From positions 62,001 to 126,000 of the forward strand of contig JAXLRI010000015.1 of NCBI GenBank assembly GCA_046331175.1: a DNA stretch of 64,000 bases, read 5' to 3'. The notes beneath the pieces were generated by a model, which saw nothing but the letters and a program-made list of their open reading frames with translations, searched no databases and had not been told where the DNA came from. The stretch comes from JAWKIW01 sp046331175 (GTDB lineage: Bacteria > Actinomycetota > Acidimicrobiia > Acidimicrobiales > Acidimicrobilacustridaceae). The translations under genes were made by a program, and so were the position numbers. Shown here in pieces: positions 50,685 through 60,200 of the stretch. Each line of letters begins with the position of its first letter. The first letter of the stretch is position 1.

Positions 50685-51419
50685 TCAGGTGGTGATCGAC
50701 CCGCCGTTGACCTCGATGGTCTGCCCGGTGACCCACCCGGACTCGTCGGAGGCCAGCCACACGCAGGCGGCGCCGACGTCGGCGGGCGTGCCGACCCGAC
50801 CCACGGGGATCGACCGGGCCAGGGCGGCGTCGACGTCGGCGTCGTCGCGGCTCATCATCCCGAGGGCCACCGAGTTGGCGGTCACGCCCGAGCGGGCGAC
50901 CTCGAGGGCCAGCGTGCGGGTGAAGGCGATGCCCCCGCCCTTGCCGGTGGCGTAGGGCGACACCCCGATGCGCGTGCCGGCGGTGCCGGCCCCCGACGAG
51001 ATGGTGATGATGCGCCCCCACCCGCGATCGCACATGCCGTCGATCACCGCCCGGCAGCAGTGCAGCACCCCGTAGACGTTGATCGAGATCGGCCCGTCCC
51101 ATGCCGACGGTTCCATCTCCCGGAACGGCGCCAGCGCCATGGCGCCCTCGGCGATGCCGGCGTTGTTGACGAGGATGTCGACCGGGTCGAGGGCCGCGAC
51201 CGCGGCGAGCACCTCGTCGAGGTCGGTCACATCGAAGGCCGAGGCCACCGCCCTCCCGCCGTCGGCCTCGATGGCCGCGGCCACCGCCTCGGCCCGCTCG
51301 GCGTGCAGGTCGTTGACCACGACGTCGGCCCCCTGGGCGGCCAGCGCCCGGGCGATGCCGGCGCCGACGTTCTGGCCGGCGCCGGTGACGAGGGCGGTGC
51401 GGCCGTGCAGGTCGAACAT
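50685..51419 (-). CDS. SDR family oxidoreductase (244 aa)
   Basis: Classical SDR: TGAGQNVGAG nucleotide motif (unusual Gln-Asn), NNAGIAEG, SSGAGTAG serine and YATGK active site near residue 153, with the ending WVTGQTIEVNGGSITT. Third gene of a three-gene operon: its ATG overlaps the upstream SDR stop (TGATG). Substrate is presumably made by the upstream SDR and the sugar dehydratase homologue. In FabG-like enzymes the role is ketoreduction. Confidence 0.9.
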   Translation of the reverse strand: MFDLHGRTALVTGAGQNVGAGIARALAAQGADVVVNDLHAERAEAVAAAIEADGGRAVASAFDVTDLDEVLAAVAALDPVDILVNNAGIAEGAMALAPFREMEPSAWDGPISINVYGVLHCCRAVIDGMCDRGWGRIITISSGAGTAGTRIGVSPYATGKGGGIAFTRTLALEVARSGVTANSVALGMMSRDDADVDAALARSIPVGRVGTPADVGAACVWLASDESGWVTGQTIEVNGGSITT

Positions 51420-52279
51420 CAGGTCTCCTCGCTCAGGACGGCGTCGCTCAGGACGGTGCCGGTCAGGGGGCTGCCGTCGAGGGCGTGGACCGGCAGGTCC
51501 CACGCGTCGAGCAGGTCGAGGCTCACGAACGTCGAGCCGGTGACGTCTGCTGGACAGCAGCACAGGGCGGTCACGGCCTCGACCATCGCCTCCACCGACT
51601 CGACCTGGTCGGCCCGCAACGTCGCCCCGACCAGCGCCGCCGCACCCTCGCTCAGCACGGCGGCGCGCGGCTGCACGGCGTTGACGCGGACCCCGGTGCC
51701 GTGCAGCTCGGCGCCCAGGCCGTTGGTGATCCGGGCGAGCGCCGCCTTGGCCGCGCCGTAGACCGTGGTGGTCGATCCCTGCGCTCCGAGCTCGAACGGC
51801 GGCCCCGGCCACGGGCGGGCGGCGCCGCTGGTGAGGTTCACGGTCCACCCCTCGCCGGCGGCGACCATGGCCGGCACCACGGCCTGGGCCAGGTCGAGGG
51901 GCGCGTGGACGTCGACCTCGAACAGGATGCGGCGTCGCTTCAGCGGCATGGCCGCCACCGCGTCGTACATGGCGGCTGCTGCGTTGTTGACGAGGATGTC
52001 GACCGGGCCGCCCAGGGCGGCCAGGGCTTCGGGCACGATCCGAGCCCGGTCGACCTCGTCGGCGAGGTCGGCCACGACGACGGCGACGGTGGTGCCGTGA
52101 CGAGCGGCGCGGGCCTGGGTCTCCCGCAGCGAACCGGCGAGGTGGTCGTGCTGGTCCAGGGTGCGAGCGACGATGGCGACGTCCGCTCCCTCGGCCGCCA
52201 GCCGCTCGGCGATGGCCGCACCGATGCCGCGGCTGGCCCCGGTCACCAGCGCCCGCCGACCGGCGAACCGCCCGGTCAC
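51419..52279 (-). CDS. SDR family oxidoreductase with C-terminal insert (286 aa)
   Basis: TGASRGIGAAIAERL nucleotide motif, NNAAAAMYD, NLTSGAARP serine and YGAAK active site near residue 174. The ending is atypical: after a CCCPADVTGSTFVSLDLLD segment with three adjacent Cys the usual WxTGxxxxVDGG is altered. GTG start overlaps the stop of the aminotransferase-fold gene by 4 bp (GTGA). Middle gene of the operon. Function inferred only as an oxidoreductase. Confidence 0.85.
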   Translation of the reverse strand: MTGRFAGRRALVTGASRGIGAAIAERLAAEGADVAIVARTLDQHDHLAGSLRETQARAARHGTTVAVVVADLADEVDRARIVPEALAALGGPVDILVNNAAAAMYDAVAAMPLKRRRILFEVDVHAPLDLAQAVVPAMVAAGEGWTVNLTSGAARPWPGPPFELGAQGSTTTVYGAAKAALARITNGLGAELHGTGVRVNAVQPRAAVLSEGAAALVGATLRADQVESVEAMVEAVTALCCCPADVTGSTFVSLDLLDAWDLPVHALDGSPLTGTVLSDAVLSEET

Positions 52280-53571
52280 GCGCCCAGCCCGTGCTCGGCG
52301 ACGAAGCCCTCCAGGCACTCGCCGATGTAGGCGCTGTCGTCGTCGGTCATGGCGTGGTTGTTGGGCAGCACCAGCCCCCACTCCATGACCCGGTCGGCGT
52401 TGGGCAGCCCGTCGGGCGGCGCGCGGTGCGGCACGTCCCGGAACGCCGGTTGCCGCGTGGCGTTGCCGGTCCACACCATGCGGGTGTCGACGCCGCGGGC
52501 CTCCATCCACCGCTGCAGCTCGGCGCGGCGGATCCCCGACGACCGCTCGATGAGGAACGGGAACATGTGCCACGCCGTCTCGACGCCGGGCGTGAGGCGT
52601 GGCAGCACGAACAGGTGCGGCCAGCGGCCGACCTGCTCGGCCGTCCGCTCGAACACCCGCCGCCGACGTTCGAGGTTGTCGGCCAGCTTGTCGAGCTGCA
52701 CCAACCCGAAGGCAGCCGACAGCTCGGACGGCTCGAAGTTCCACCCCACCTCGTCGAAGATGAAGAGGTTGTCGTACTCGAGGTCGCCGTCGATGGTGCT
52801 GAAGAAGCGCCGGTCGACGCCCTTGCGAGACCCGAACAGCTGCACCTCCGAGCGCCGGCCCCATCGCCGCAGCAGCAGCGCCCGATCCGCGAGGTCGGCG
52901 TCGTCGAAGCACACCATGCCGCCGGTGCCCGCCGCGGTGATGATGTGGGACAGGGCGAAGCTGGTGAGGCTGATGTCGGCCCGGGTGCCCGTCGGCGTGC
53001 CCCGCAGCGTCAGCCCGAGGGCGTCACAGGAGTCCTCGACCGTCCGCAGGCCGTGGGCGTCGGCGATGGCCCGGATGCGGTCCCAGTCGGGGGCGTTGCC
53101 GATGAGGTTGGGCGCCAGGATCGCCTTCGTCCGCGGCCCGATCATGGCCTCGATGCCGTCGACGTCGATCTGGAAGGTGTCGGGCGTGACGTCGACGAAG
53201 GCCGGCACGACGCCCTTCTTCACCAGCGGCGCCAGGTCGGTGGAGAACGTGACCGGCGAGGTGATGACCTCGTCGCCCGGCTCGAGGTCGAGCACCTCGA
53301 CGGCGAGGTACAGCGCCGAGCTGCCCGAGTTGCACATCACCCCGTGCCGCTTGCCGAACAGCGCGGCGACCCGCGCCTCCATCGCCTTGACGTTGCGGCC
53401 GATGCGCAGGGCCGTCGGCCCGCCGCGCAGGACCTCGACCACCGCCTCGATCTCGCGCTCGTCGTGGACCGACCCGGCGTACTCGATCCGCCGATCGGAC
53501 GGCGCCTCCAGCCGCGCCTCTGCGACCTCGTCCCCGCTGCCACGATCAGGCTGCTGCCCAGCGGTCCCCAC
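52276..53571 (-). CDS. DegT/DnrJ/EryC1-fold protein, RfbH/ColD-like 3-dehydratase homologue (431 aa)
   Basis: PLP-fold enzyme of the sugar aminotransferase superfamily. The C-terminal half (GVDTRMVWTGNATRQPAF, LPNADRVME) closely resembles RfbH-type CDP-4-keto-6-deoxyglucose 3-dehydratases, and the N-terminal half has MCNSGSSALYLAVE. In the segment that carries the PLP lysine in aminotransferases this protein reads SFALSHIITAAGTGG near residue 205, with Ser/His instead of Lys, as in 3-dehydratases where His replaces Lys. So C3 deoxygenation rather than amination is likely. No [2Fe-2S] Cys cluster was sought. GTG start, leaderless; first gene of the operon. Confidence 0.8.
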   Translation of the reverse strand: MGTAGQQPDRGSGDEVAEARLEAPSDRRIEYAGSVHDEREIEAVVEVLRGGPTALRIGRNVKAMEARVAALFGKRHGVMCNSGSSALYLAVEVLDLEPGDEVITSPVTFSTDLAPLVKKGVVPAFVDVTPDTFQIDVDGIEAMIGPRTKAILAPNLIGNAPDWDRIRAIADAHGLRTVEDSCDALGLTLRGTPTGTRADISLTSFALSHIITAAGTGGMVCFDDADLADRALLLRRWGRRSEVQLFGSRKGVDRRFFSTIDGDLEYDNLFIFDEVGWNFEPSELSAAFGLVQLDKLADNLERRRRVFERTAEQVGRWPHLFVLPRLTPGVETAWHMFPFLIERSSGIRRAELQRWMEARGVDTRMVWTGNATRQPAFRDVPHRAPPDGLPNADRVMEWGLVLPNNHAMTDDDSAYIGECLEGFVAEHGLGA

Positions 53572-53578
53572 GTCCCGG

Positions 53579-53584
53579 AACGTA
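53579..53584 (-). promoter_or_regulatory. Probable -10 box TACGTT of the RfbH-like operon
   Basis: On the minus strand TACGTT lies 7 nt before the GTG at 53571 with no Shine-Dalgarno sequence. One promoter for the three overlapping genes. Confidence 0.55.
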
Positions 53585-53759
53585 GTTCCCCTCGAGGCCG
53601 ACGAGGCGCCCGACGATCCTGCGACCCGCCGACCCGCCGACGCAGGTTGCCAGTGCCGCCCACCTGGGTCGCCGATGACGGCGATGTCGCCGATACGGTT
53701 CGGGCACGGACCCGACGACCCCCGCCTCTGCCGCCGCCGACTCCTCGGGACAGGACGCC

Positions 53760-54140
53760 GTGCGCATCGTGCTCGGGGTCGTCCTCGCCTTCGCCGGCAT
53801 CGGCCACCTCACCTTCGCCCGGACCTCGTTCCTCGCCCAGGTGCCGGGCTGGGTGCCCCTCGACGCCGACCTCGTCGTGGTGCTGTCGGGCATCGTCGAG
53901 ATCGTCCTCGGGGCCGGGCTCGTGCTCCTCCCCCGCCACCGCGTCGTGCTCGGCTGGATCACCGCCGCGTTCTTCGTGGCGATCTTCCCGGGCAACATCT
54001 CCCAGTACGTCGACCACGAGGCCGCCTTCGGCCTCGACTCCGACGTCGCTCGGGCCGTGCGGCTGCTGTTCCAGCCGGTGCTCGTCGTGGTCGCCCTCTG
54101 GTCGACCGGCGCGTGGTCGGCCTGGCGAACCCGGAGCTGA
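53760..54140 (+). CDS. DoxX-like integral membrane protein (126 aa)
   Basis: Four hydrophobic helices: VLGVVLAFAGIGHLTF, VVVLSGIVEIVLGAGLVLL, VVLGWITAAFFVAIFPGNI and LLFQPVLVVVALWSTGAW. AGIGHLTFARTSF and FPGNISQYVDH are motifs of DoxX/DoxD-like proteins. GGACAGGA precedes the GTG start. Convergent with the Gly-rich protein gene. Related proteins act with oxidoreductases in the membrane; role here unknown. Confidence 0.82.
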   Translation: MRIVLGVVLAFAGIGHLTFARTSFLAQVPGWVPLDADLVVVLSGIVEIVLGAGLVLLPRHRVVLGWITAAFFVAIFPGNISQYVDHEAAFGLDSDVARAVRLLFQPVLVVVALWSTGAWSAWRTRS

Positions 54141-54224
54141 CCCGGACCACTGCGGGCCATCCGGAGCCCCGACCGGCCCATCGCCGATCGCGAGAGACCG
54201 GTCCGACCAGGGCCGCGCGCGCCA

Positions 54225-54256
54225 CCGGGTGGCCGAGGTCGTCCTCGGCCACCCGG
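54225..54256. terminator. Perfect 14-bp hairpin between convergent genes
   Basis: CCGGGTGGCCGAGG and CCTCGGCCACCCGG flank the loop TCGT between the DoxX-like gene and the Gly-rich gene. No U-tract. Position between two stop codons supports a bidirectional terminator. Confidence 0.8.
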
Positions 54257-54283
54257 CGCAGCTCGCTCGTCAGGTCGGCAGGA

Positions 54284-57200
54284 TCAGGGGACGCCCGGGA
54301 AGCCGTTGGTCTGGGTCGACCCGGCCCCGATCGCCGTCGCGGTCCCGCCGGCACCACCGAGGCCGCTCGGGAGGGCGTCGCCGCCGTCGCCGCCGGTGGC
54401 GACGGCGCCACCGCCGGTGGCAAGGGCGTCGCCCCCCTTGCCGCCGATGCCGCTGAAGCTGCCGCTGTCGCCACCTCGGCCACCGGTGGCCGAGGCCGCG
54501 GCTCCGGCTGCCTCGGCGTTGCCACCGGCGCCACCCGTGCCACCGGGGGCACCAAACGGGCTGGCCCCACCCTTGCCCCCGTTGCCACCGGTGGCAACCG
54601 TGAGGCCACCCTGGACCGTGGCGCTGCCGCCGGCCCCGCCGGCACCGCCGGTGAGGGAGGGGGCGCCGTTGCCGGCCACGCCACCGACCCCACCGGCACC
54701 ACCGGTGGCGTCGGCCCCGATGGCGCCGACGCCGGCCCCACCGCTCCCACCGTTGCCGCCCTTGCCGAGGGGGCCTCCGTTGCCACCGGCGCCGCCGGCG
54801 CCGCCGTTGCCGGTGACCGGGCTGAAGCCGTTGCCGCCGTTGCCACCGTTGCCGGCCGGTGCGAACACGCCGAGGCCGTTCGACCCGGCAGATGCCCCCG
54901 ACCCGGCGGTACCGCCCGTCCCGGCCGTGCCACCCGTGCCGCCGTTGCCGCCGCTGCCAGCGTTCGGGTGCCCCGCCGAGCCGTTGGCGCCGTTGCCGCC
55001 GATCCCTGGCAGACCAGCGTTGCCGCCGTTGCCACCGTTGGCGTTCGAGCCCGTAGCGCCGGCCGAGCCGCCTCCACCACCGGCCGCGCCACCGGCGCCG
55101 CCGAGGCCGCCGTTGCCGCCGTTGGCACCGCTGCCTCCGTTGCCACCGTTGCCGCCGGCGCCGTTGTTCACCACGAAGGTCGGATCACCGTCGGCGCCCC
55201 TGCCGCCGTTGCCGCCCTTGCCGCCAGCACCACCCGGGCCACCGGATCCACCATCGCCTCCTTTGCCGATGATGGCCCCACCAGCGCCACCGGCACCGCC
55301 GTTGCCGCCGGTGCCACCGGCGGTGCCGCTGCCGCCGTTCCCACCGTTGTCGCCGGGGTTCGGACCGTCAGGGCCGATGGCGCCGTCGTCGCCGGCGAGG
55401 GCGCCACCGCCGTTGCCACCCTTGCCGCCGTTGCCGATGATGCCTCCGTTGCCGCCCTTGCCGCCGTTGCCGGCGTTGCGGTTGCCGAGCGTGCCACCGA
55501 CGCCGGCGCCACCGACGCCACCGTTGCCGACCGGCCCGACAGCATCGGCGCCGTTGGCGCCGTTGGGCGAGCCGGCGCCGCCGGGACCGGCGATGCCTGG
55601 GTTGCCGCCGTCGCCACCGGCGTAGCCGTCCTTGAAGGCGACCCCGCCGGCCGAACCAGCACCGCCGTTGCCGGGCAGTCCGGCGTCGCCACCGTTGCCA
55701 CCAGCTGCGGCCAAGCCCAGGCCCCCGGCGACACCGCCGCCACCGCCGGCCTGACCACCGTCGCCGCCGGCGCCACCGTCGCCACCAGCGGCGCCGTTGC
55801 CACCATTGCCACCGGCACCACCGGGGCTGAAGAAGCCCGTGGGACCCGTCGCGCCGTTGCCACCACGGCCACCGTCGCCGCCGACGGCGCCGTCGCCACC
55901 GCGACCACCGTTGCCGAACACCAGGCCACCGGCACCACCGTCGCCCCCGGCGCCACCGGCACCGCCGGCGACGCCGTCGCCACCACTCGCCCCGGGCGCT
56001 CCGGGGTCGACCCCGGCGATCCCCGCCGCACCGACGCCGCCGTCACCACCACGGCCACCGTTGCCGAGCGGTCCACCGGCGCCACCGGCGCCGCCCTTGC
56101 CGCCGGCCGCTCCGGCGAGCGAGGCGCTGTACCCGTCGCCGCCCCGGCCACCGTTGCCAGCCGGGCCGACCACACCGGCCCCGGTGGTGCCGTTGGCCGC
56201 GCCCGTCCCGCCCGCACCCGGCGTCCCGGCCGGGCCACCGGCACCGCCCTTGCCGCCGTCGGGAGTCACCGCGTCACCGGTGGCACCGGAGCCGCCATCG
56301 CCGGGCACCCCCGCGTCGCCGCCGTTGCCGCCGTTGCCACCAGCACCGGACACCCCCGCGCTCCCGGGACCGGCACCCGGGGCGCCACCGGCGCCACCAT
56401 TGCCACCAGCTGCGCCGTCGCCGCCGGCACCACCGGTCCCGCCGGTACCGAAGTCGACCCCGGCCACACCGGCGGCGCCGGTCAGGCCGGCACCACCCTT
56501 GCCGCCGACACCGCCAGCGCCGGCGTCACCGCCGCTGCCGTTCACGCCGAACGGGCTGGCCGGACCACCGTTGCCACCCGCACCACCGGCACCACCGGCA
56601 CCACCGTTGCCGCCGCTCTCTCCCGGGTTCGTGCCGTCGGCACCGCCGATGCCTCCGGCGCCCGCACCACCGGCGCCACCGTTGCCACCACTGCCGATGG
56701 CCCCGGCGGCACCGCCGTCACCACCCCTGCCACCGGCGACACCGGCGAGGGAGCCAGCGGCGCCGCTGCCGCCCGTGCCGCCGTTGCCGGCCGGCGCCAC
56801 GACGCTGGCGCCACCGGTGCCGTTGGTCGCGCCCGTACCGCCAGCGCCGGCGACGCCCGGGTTGCCACCCGCACCGCCGTTGCCTCCATCGGAGGTGAGC
56901 GCGTCGCCATCGGCGCCGGCACCACCGTCACCGGGCACACCGGCGTTGCCACCGTTGCCACCGTCGCCGGCCGTCCCACCGGCGCCGGCCGTGCCACCGC
57001 TGGGCGACGCCCCACCGGCACCGGCCGTGCCGCCGTTGCCGCCGTTGCCGGCGTTGCCGCCGTTGCCACCGTTCTGGCCGGTCGCACCCGCGGCGCCGTC
57101 GACACCGATGCCACCGCGACCGCCGTTGCCACCCAGACCGCCTACACCACCGGCACCACCATCGCCGAACAGGTCGCCGCCGAGACCGCCAGCGCCGCCG

Positions 57201-60200
57201 GCCCCACCATCGCCACCGGCACCACCGTCGGTGCCGCTGTCACCGGGGTTCACCCCATCGGTGCCGTCCACGCCGGCCATGCCCGCGCCACCGTTGCCAC
57301 CGGCACCTCCGTTGCCGAGTGGCCCACCCTTGCCGCCGGCACCACCCGCACCACCGTTGCCGCCGGCCACGGCCGCACCGGCACCCTCACCACCGGCACC
57401 ACCGCTGCCAGTCGGTCCCGACACGCCGGTGCCGTTCGTCCCGTTGGTGGCACCGGTACCACCGGTGCCCGGCGTCCCCGCGGCTCCACCGACGCCACCG
57501 TTGCCGCCATCGGGCGCCCCCGGGCCGCCGGGCGCGCCCTTGCCGCCGTCGCCCGGCACACCGGCGTCGCCACCGTTGCCACCGTTGCCGGCGTTGCCGC
57601 CCGCGCCGGGCGTGCCACCGCTGGGCGACGCCCCACCGGCACCAGCTGCGCCACCGTTGCCACCGTTGCCGGCGTTGCCGCCGTCGCCACCAGCCTGACC
57701 CGAGTTGCCAGCGCCGACGCCCGGCGCGCCGTCGAGGCCGATGCCGCCACGACCGCCGTTGCCACCGAGACCACCGCTGCCACCGGCACCACCAGCACCG
57801 AACAGCGCGCCACCCGTGCCACCGGCACCACCGGCACCACCGCTGCCACCCGCGCCGCCGGCACCACCGCTGTCACCCGGGTTCGTGCCATCGACCCCGT
57901 CAGAGCCCGGCACGCCCACACCACCGTCGCCGCCGGCACCACCGTTGCCGAGCGAGCCACCGTTGCCACCGGCGCCACCAGCGCCACCCGTGCCACCAGG
58001 GACCGGAGCTGCACCGCCGGCACCACCCGTGCCGCCGTTGCCGACCGGGCCGGTCGGACCGGCCGCCGAGCTGCCCGCCGAGCCCCCTTGGCCGCCGGGT
58101 CCACCGGCTGCGCCACCGGCGCCACCGGTTCCGGACGTGCCGGCGTTGCCACCGTTGCCGCCCTTGCCACCGTCCACGAACGCCACGGTGCCGTCGCCAC
58201 CGGCGCCGCCATCACCCGGAAGGCCGGCCGTCGCGCCGTCGCCACCGTCGGCGCCGTCGCCGTCGGTGCCGGGCGTGCCGACGAACGACGGGCCACCCGC
58301 ACCACCGTTGCCGCCCTTGCCGCCGAGGCCGCCGTTGCCGCCGTCGCCGCCAGCCCCGCCCGGCGACGCGGGATCGCCGGCCGCGCCGTTCGCGCCGGGG
58401 CCGCCGGGGCCGCCGTCACCGCCGAGGCCGCCGTTGCCGCCGTTGCCGCCATCACCGATCTGCGAACCGCCGGCGCCGCCCTTGCCACCAGCACCGCCGG
58501 CATCGCCGTCGCCACCGTCACCGCCACTGCCGCCGGCCACCACCGCGGCCGCGCCGAGCGCACCCTTCGCACCAGGTGCACCGGCCGCGCCGTCGCCGCC
58601 GTCGCCGTAGCGACCGGCACTGCCACCGGCACCACCGTTGGCGCCGGCGCCGCCGTTGCCGACGAGGGCACCGCCGCGGCCGCCGTCACAGGGATCCGGG
58701 GCCGGGCAGGTGCCGGCGTCGAAGCTGAAGCCGGTGCCGAACACGCCGGTGGCGTCGGGGTGCGCGGCCGTGCCGTTGCCCACCAGCGGGACGCCGTCGC
58801 ACTGCGGGACGTCGAGCGCGACCCGGGCCGCCACCGCGTCGGGGTCGAAGCCCACCGACACCAGGAACGCCTCGTGGGACTGCAGCCACGCGTCCAGCGC
58901 CGAGCTGCACGTCAGCGCCGGCGTGTACCAGCCACCGGCGTCGGCGATCACGTCGACGCTGCCGGCCGAGTTGTAGAAGGTGGCCGCGCCCCCGGTCCCG
59001 TTCTGGGCGATCACGCCGTTGGCGATCGTCTGGCCCGACACCCAGTTCAGGCTCGACACCAGCGGATCGGGGGTGGTCGCGCCGGCCGGCCAGCCCGACA
59101 GGAACGACGCGGCGGTGGTGTTGGTGACCGTGGCGTTGGTGACCACCGCCAGGGCGTCGGCCGGGATGCCGGCCACCCCGGTCACGGCGACATCACGACC
59201 GGTGGTGGGTTCCCATGGCGTCGAGTAGGCGCCGACGGTGGACTCGGGCCGCGAGTCCTGGATGCGCTGCGGGTCGATCGTCACGAACCGGCTGCCCGGA
59301 CCGCCGGTGAAGTAGCCGACGACGTCGATGATCACGTCGACGTCACCGGACGGGTTGAACACCCGCACCTGGCCACCGGTGCCGACCTTGGCGAGGGTCG
59401 AGTTGGGGATGGTCTGGCCCGGCCGCCAGTTCAACGTCGACACCAGCGGCACCGGCGTCGGCGTCCCCGTCGGCCACAGCGACAGGAAGGACTCGGCGGT
59501 CGTGCGGTTCACCGTCACGTTGAGCGCCACCGCATCGGCATCGGCGGGGATCCCGGCCACGCCGGCCACGGTCACGTCGCGCGTGGTGACGGGGCCCCAC
59601 GGCGTGGCGAAGGGGCCGACCTGGGACTCGGCGCGCGAGTCCAGGACGCGGGTGGGCGCGACGGTCCGGAACGCCGTGCCGGTGTCGGCGCCGTACCAGC
59701 CGACGACGTCGACGACCACGTCGACCGAACCCGACGGGTTGAACACCTCGATCGAGCCGCCGGTGCCGACCTTGGCGGTCACGCCGTTGGCGATGGTGTG
59801 GTGGGCCTTCCAGTTGATCGACGACACCAGCGGGCTGGGCTGGGCCGTGCCCGTCGGCCACAGCGACAGGAACGACGCCGCCGTCGTGTTCGTCGCCGTC
59901 AGGTTGACCACCACGGCTTGGGCGTCGGTGGGCACACCTCCGGCTCCGGTCACCGCGACCGACCGCGTGGTGCCGGGGCCCCACGGCGTGGCGTACGGGC
60001 CGAGACCCCCGGGGCGCGAATCGAGGACCCGCACCGGCTGGATGGAGTGGAGCAGCGCACCAGGCGTGACCGGCGCGGACGCGGCCGAGGCCGGGCCGTC
60101 GCCGGCCGCGTTGTGGGCCGACACCGTGAACGTGTAGGCGGTGCCGTTGGTGAGGCCGGCGACCGTGCACTGCAGCGGCCCGGAGTCCCACGTGCAGGTC

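Noticed and set aside
54290..58690. Gly-rich domain considered as true PE-PGRS
   Set aside because: No PE domain precedes it; a Sec-like signal and FN3 do.
54290..58690. Gly-Gly-X considered as collagen-like
   Set aside because: Glycine is not at every third position; the rhythm is GGxGGx.
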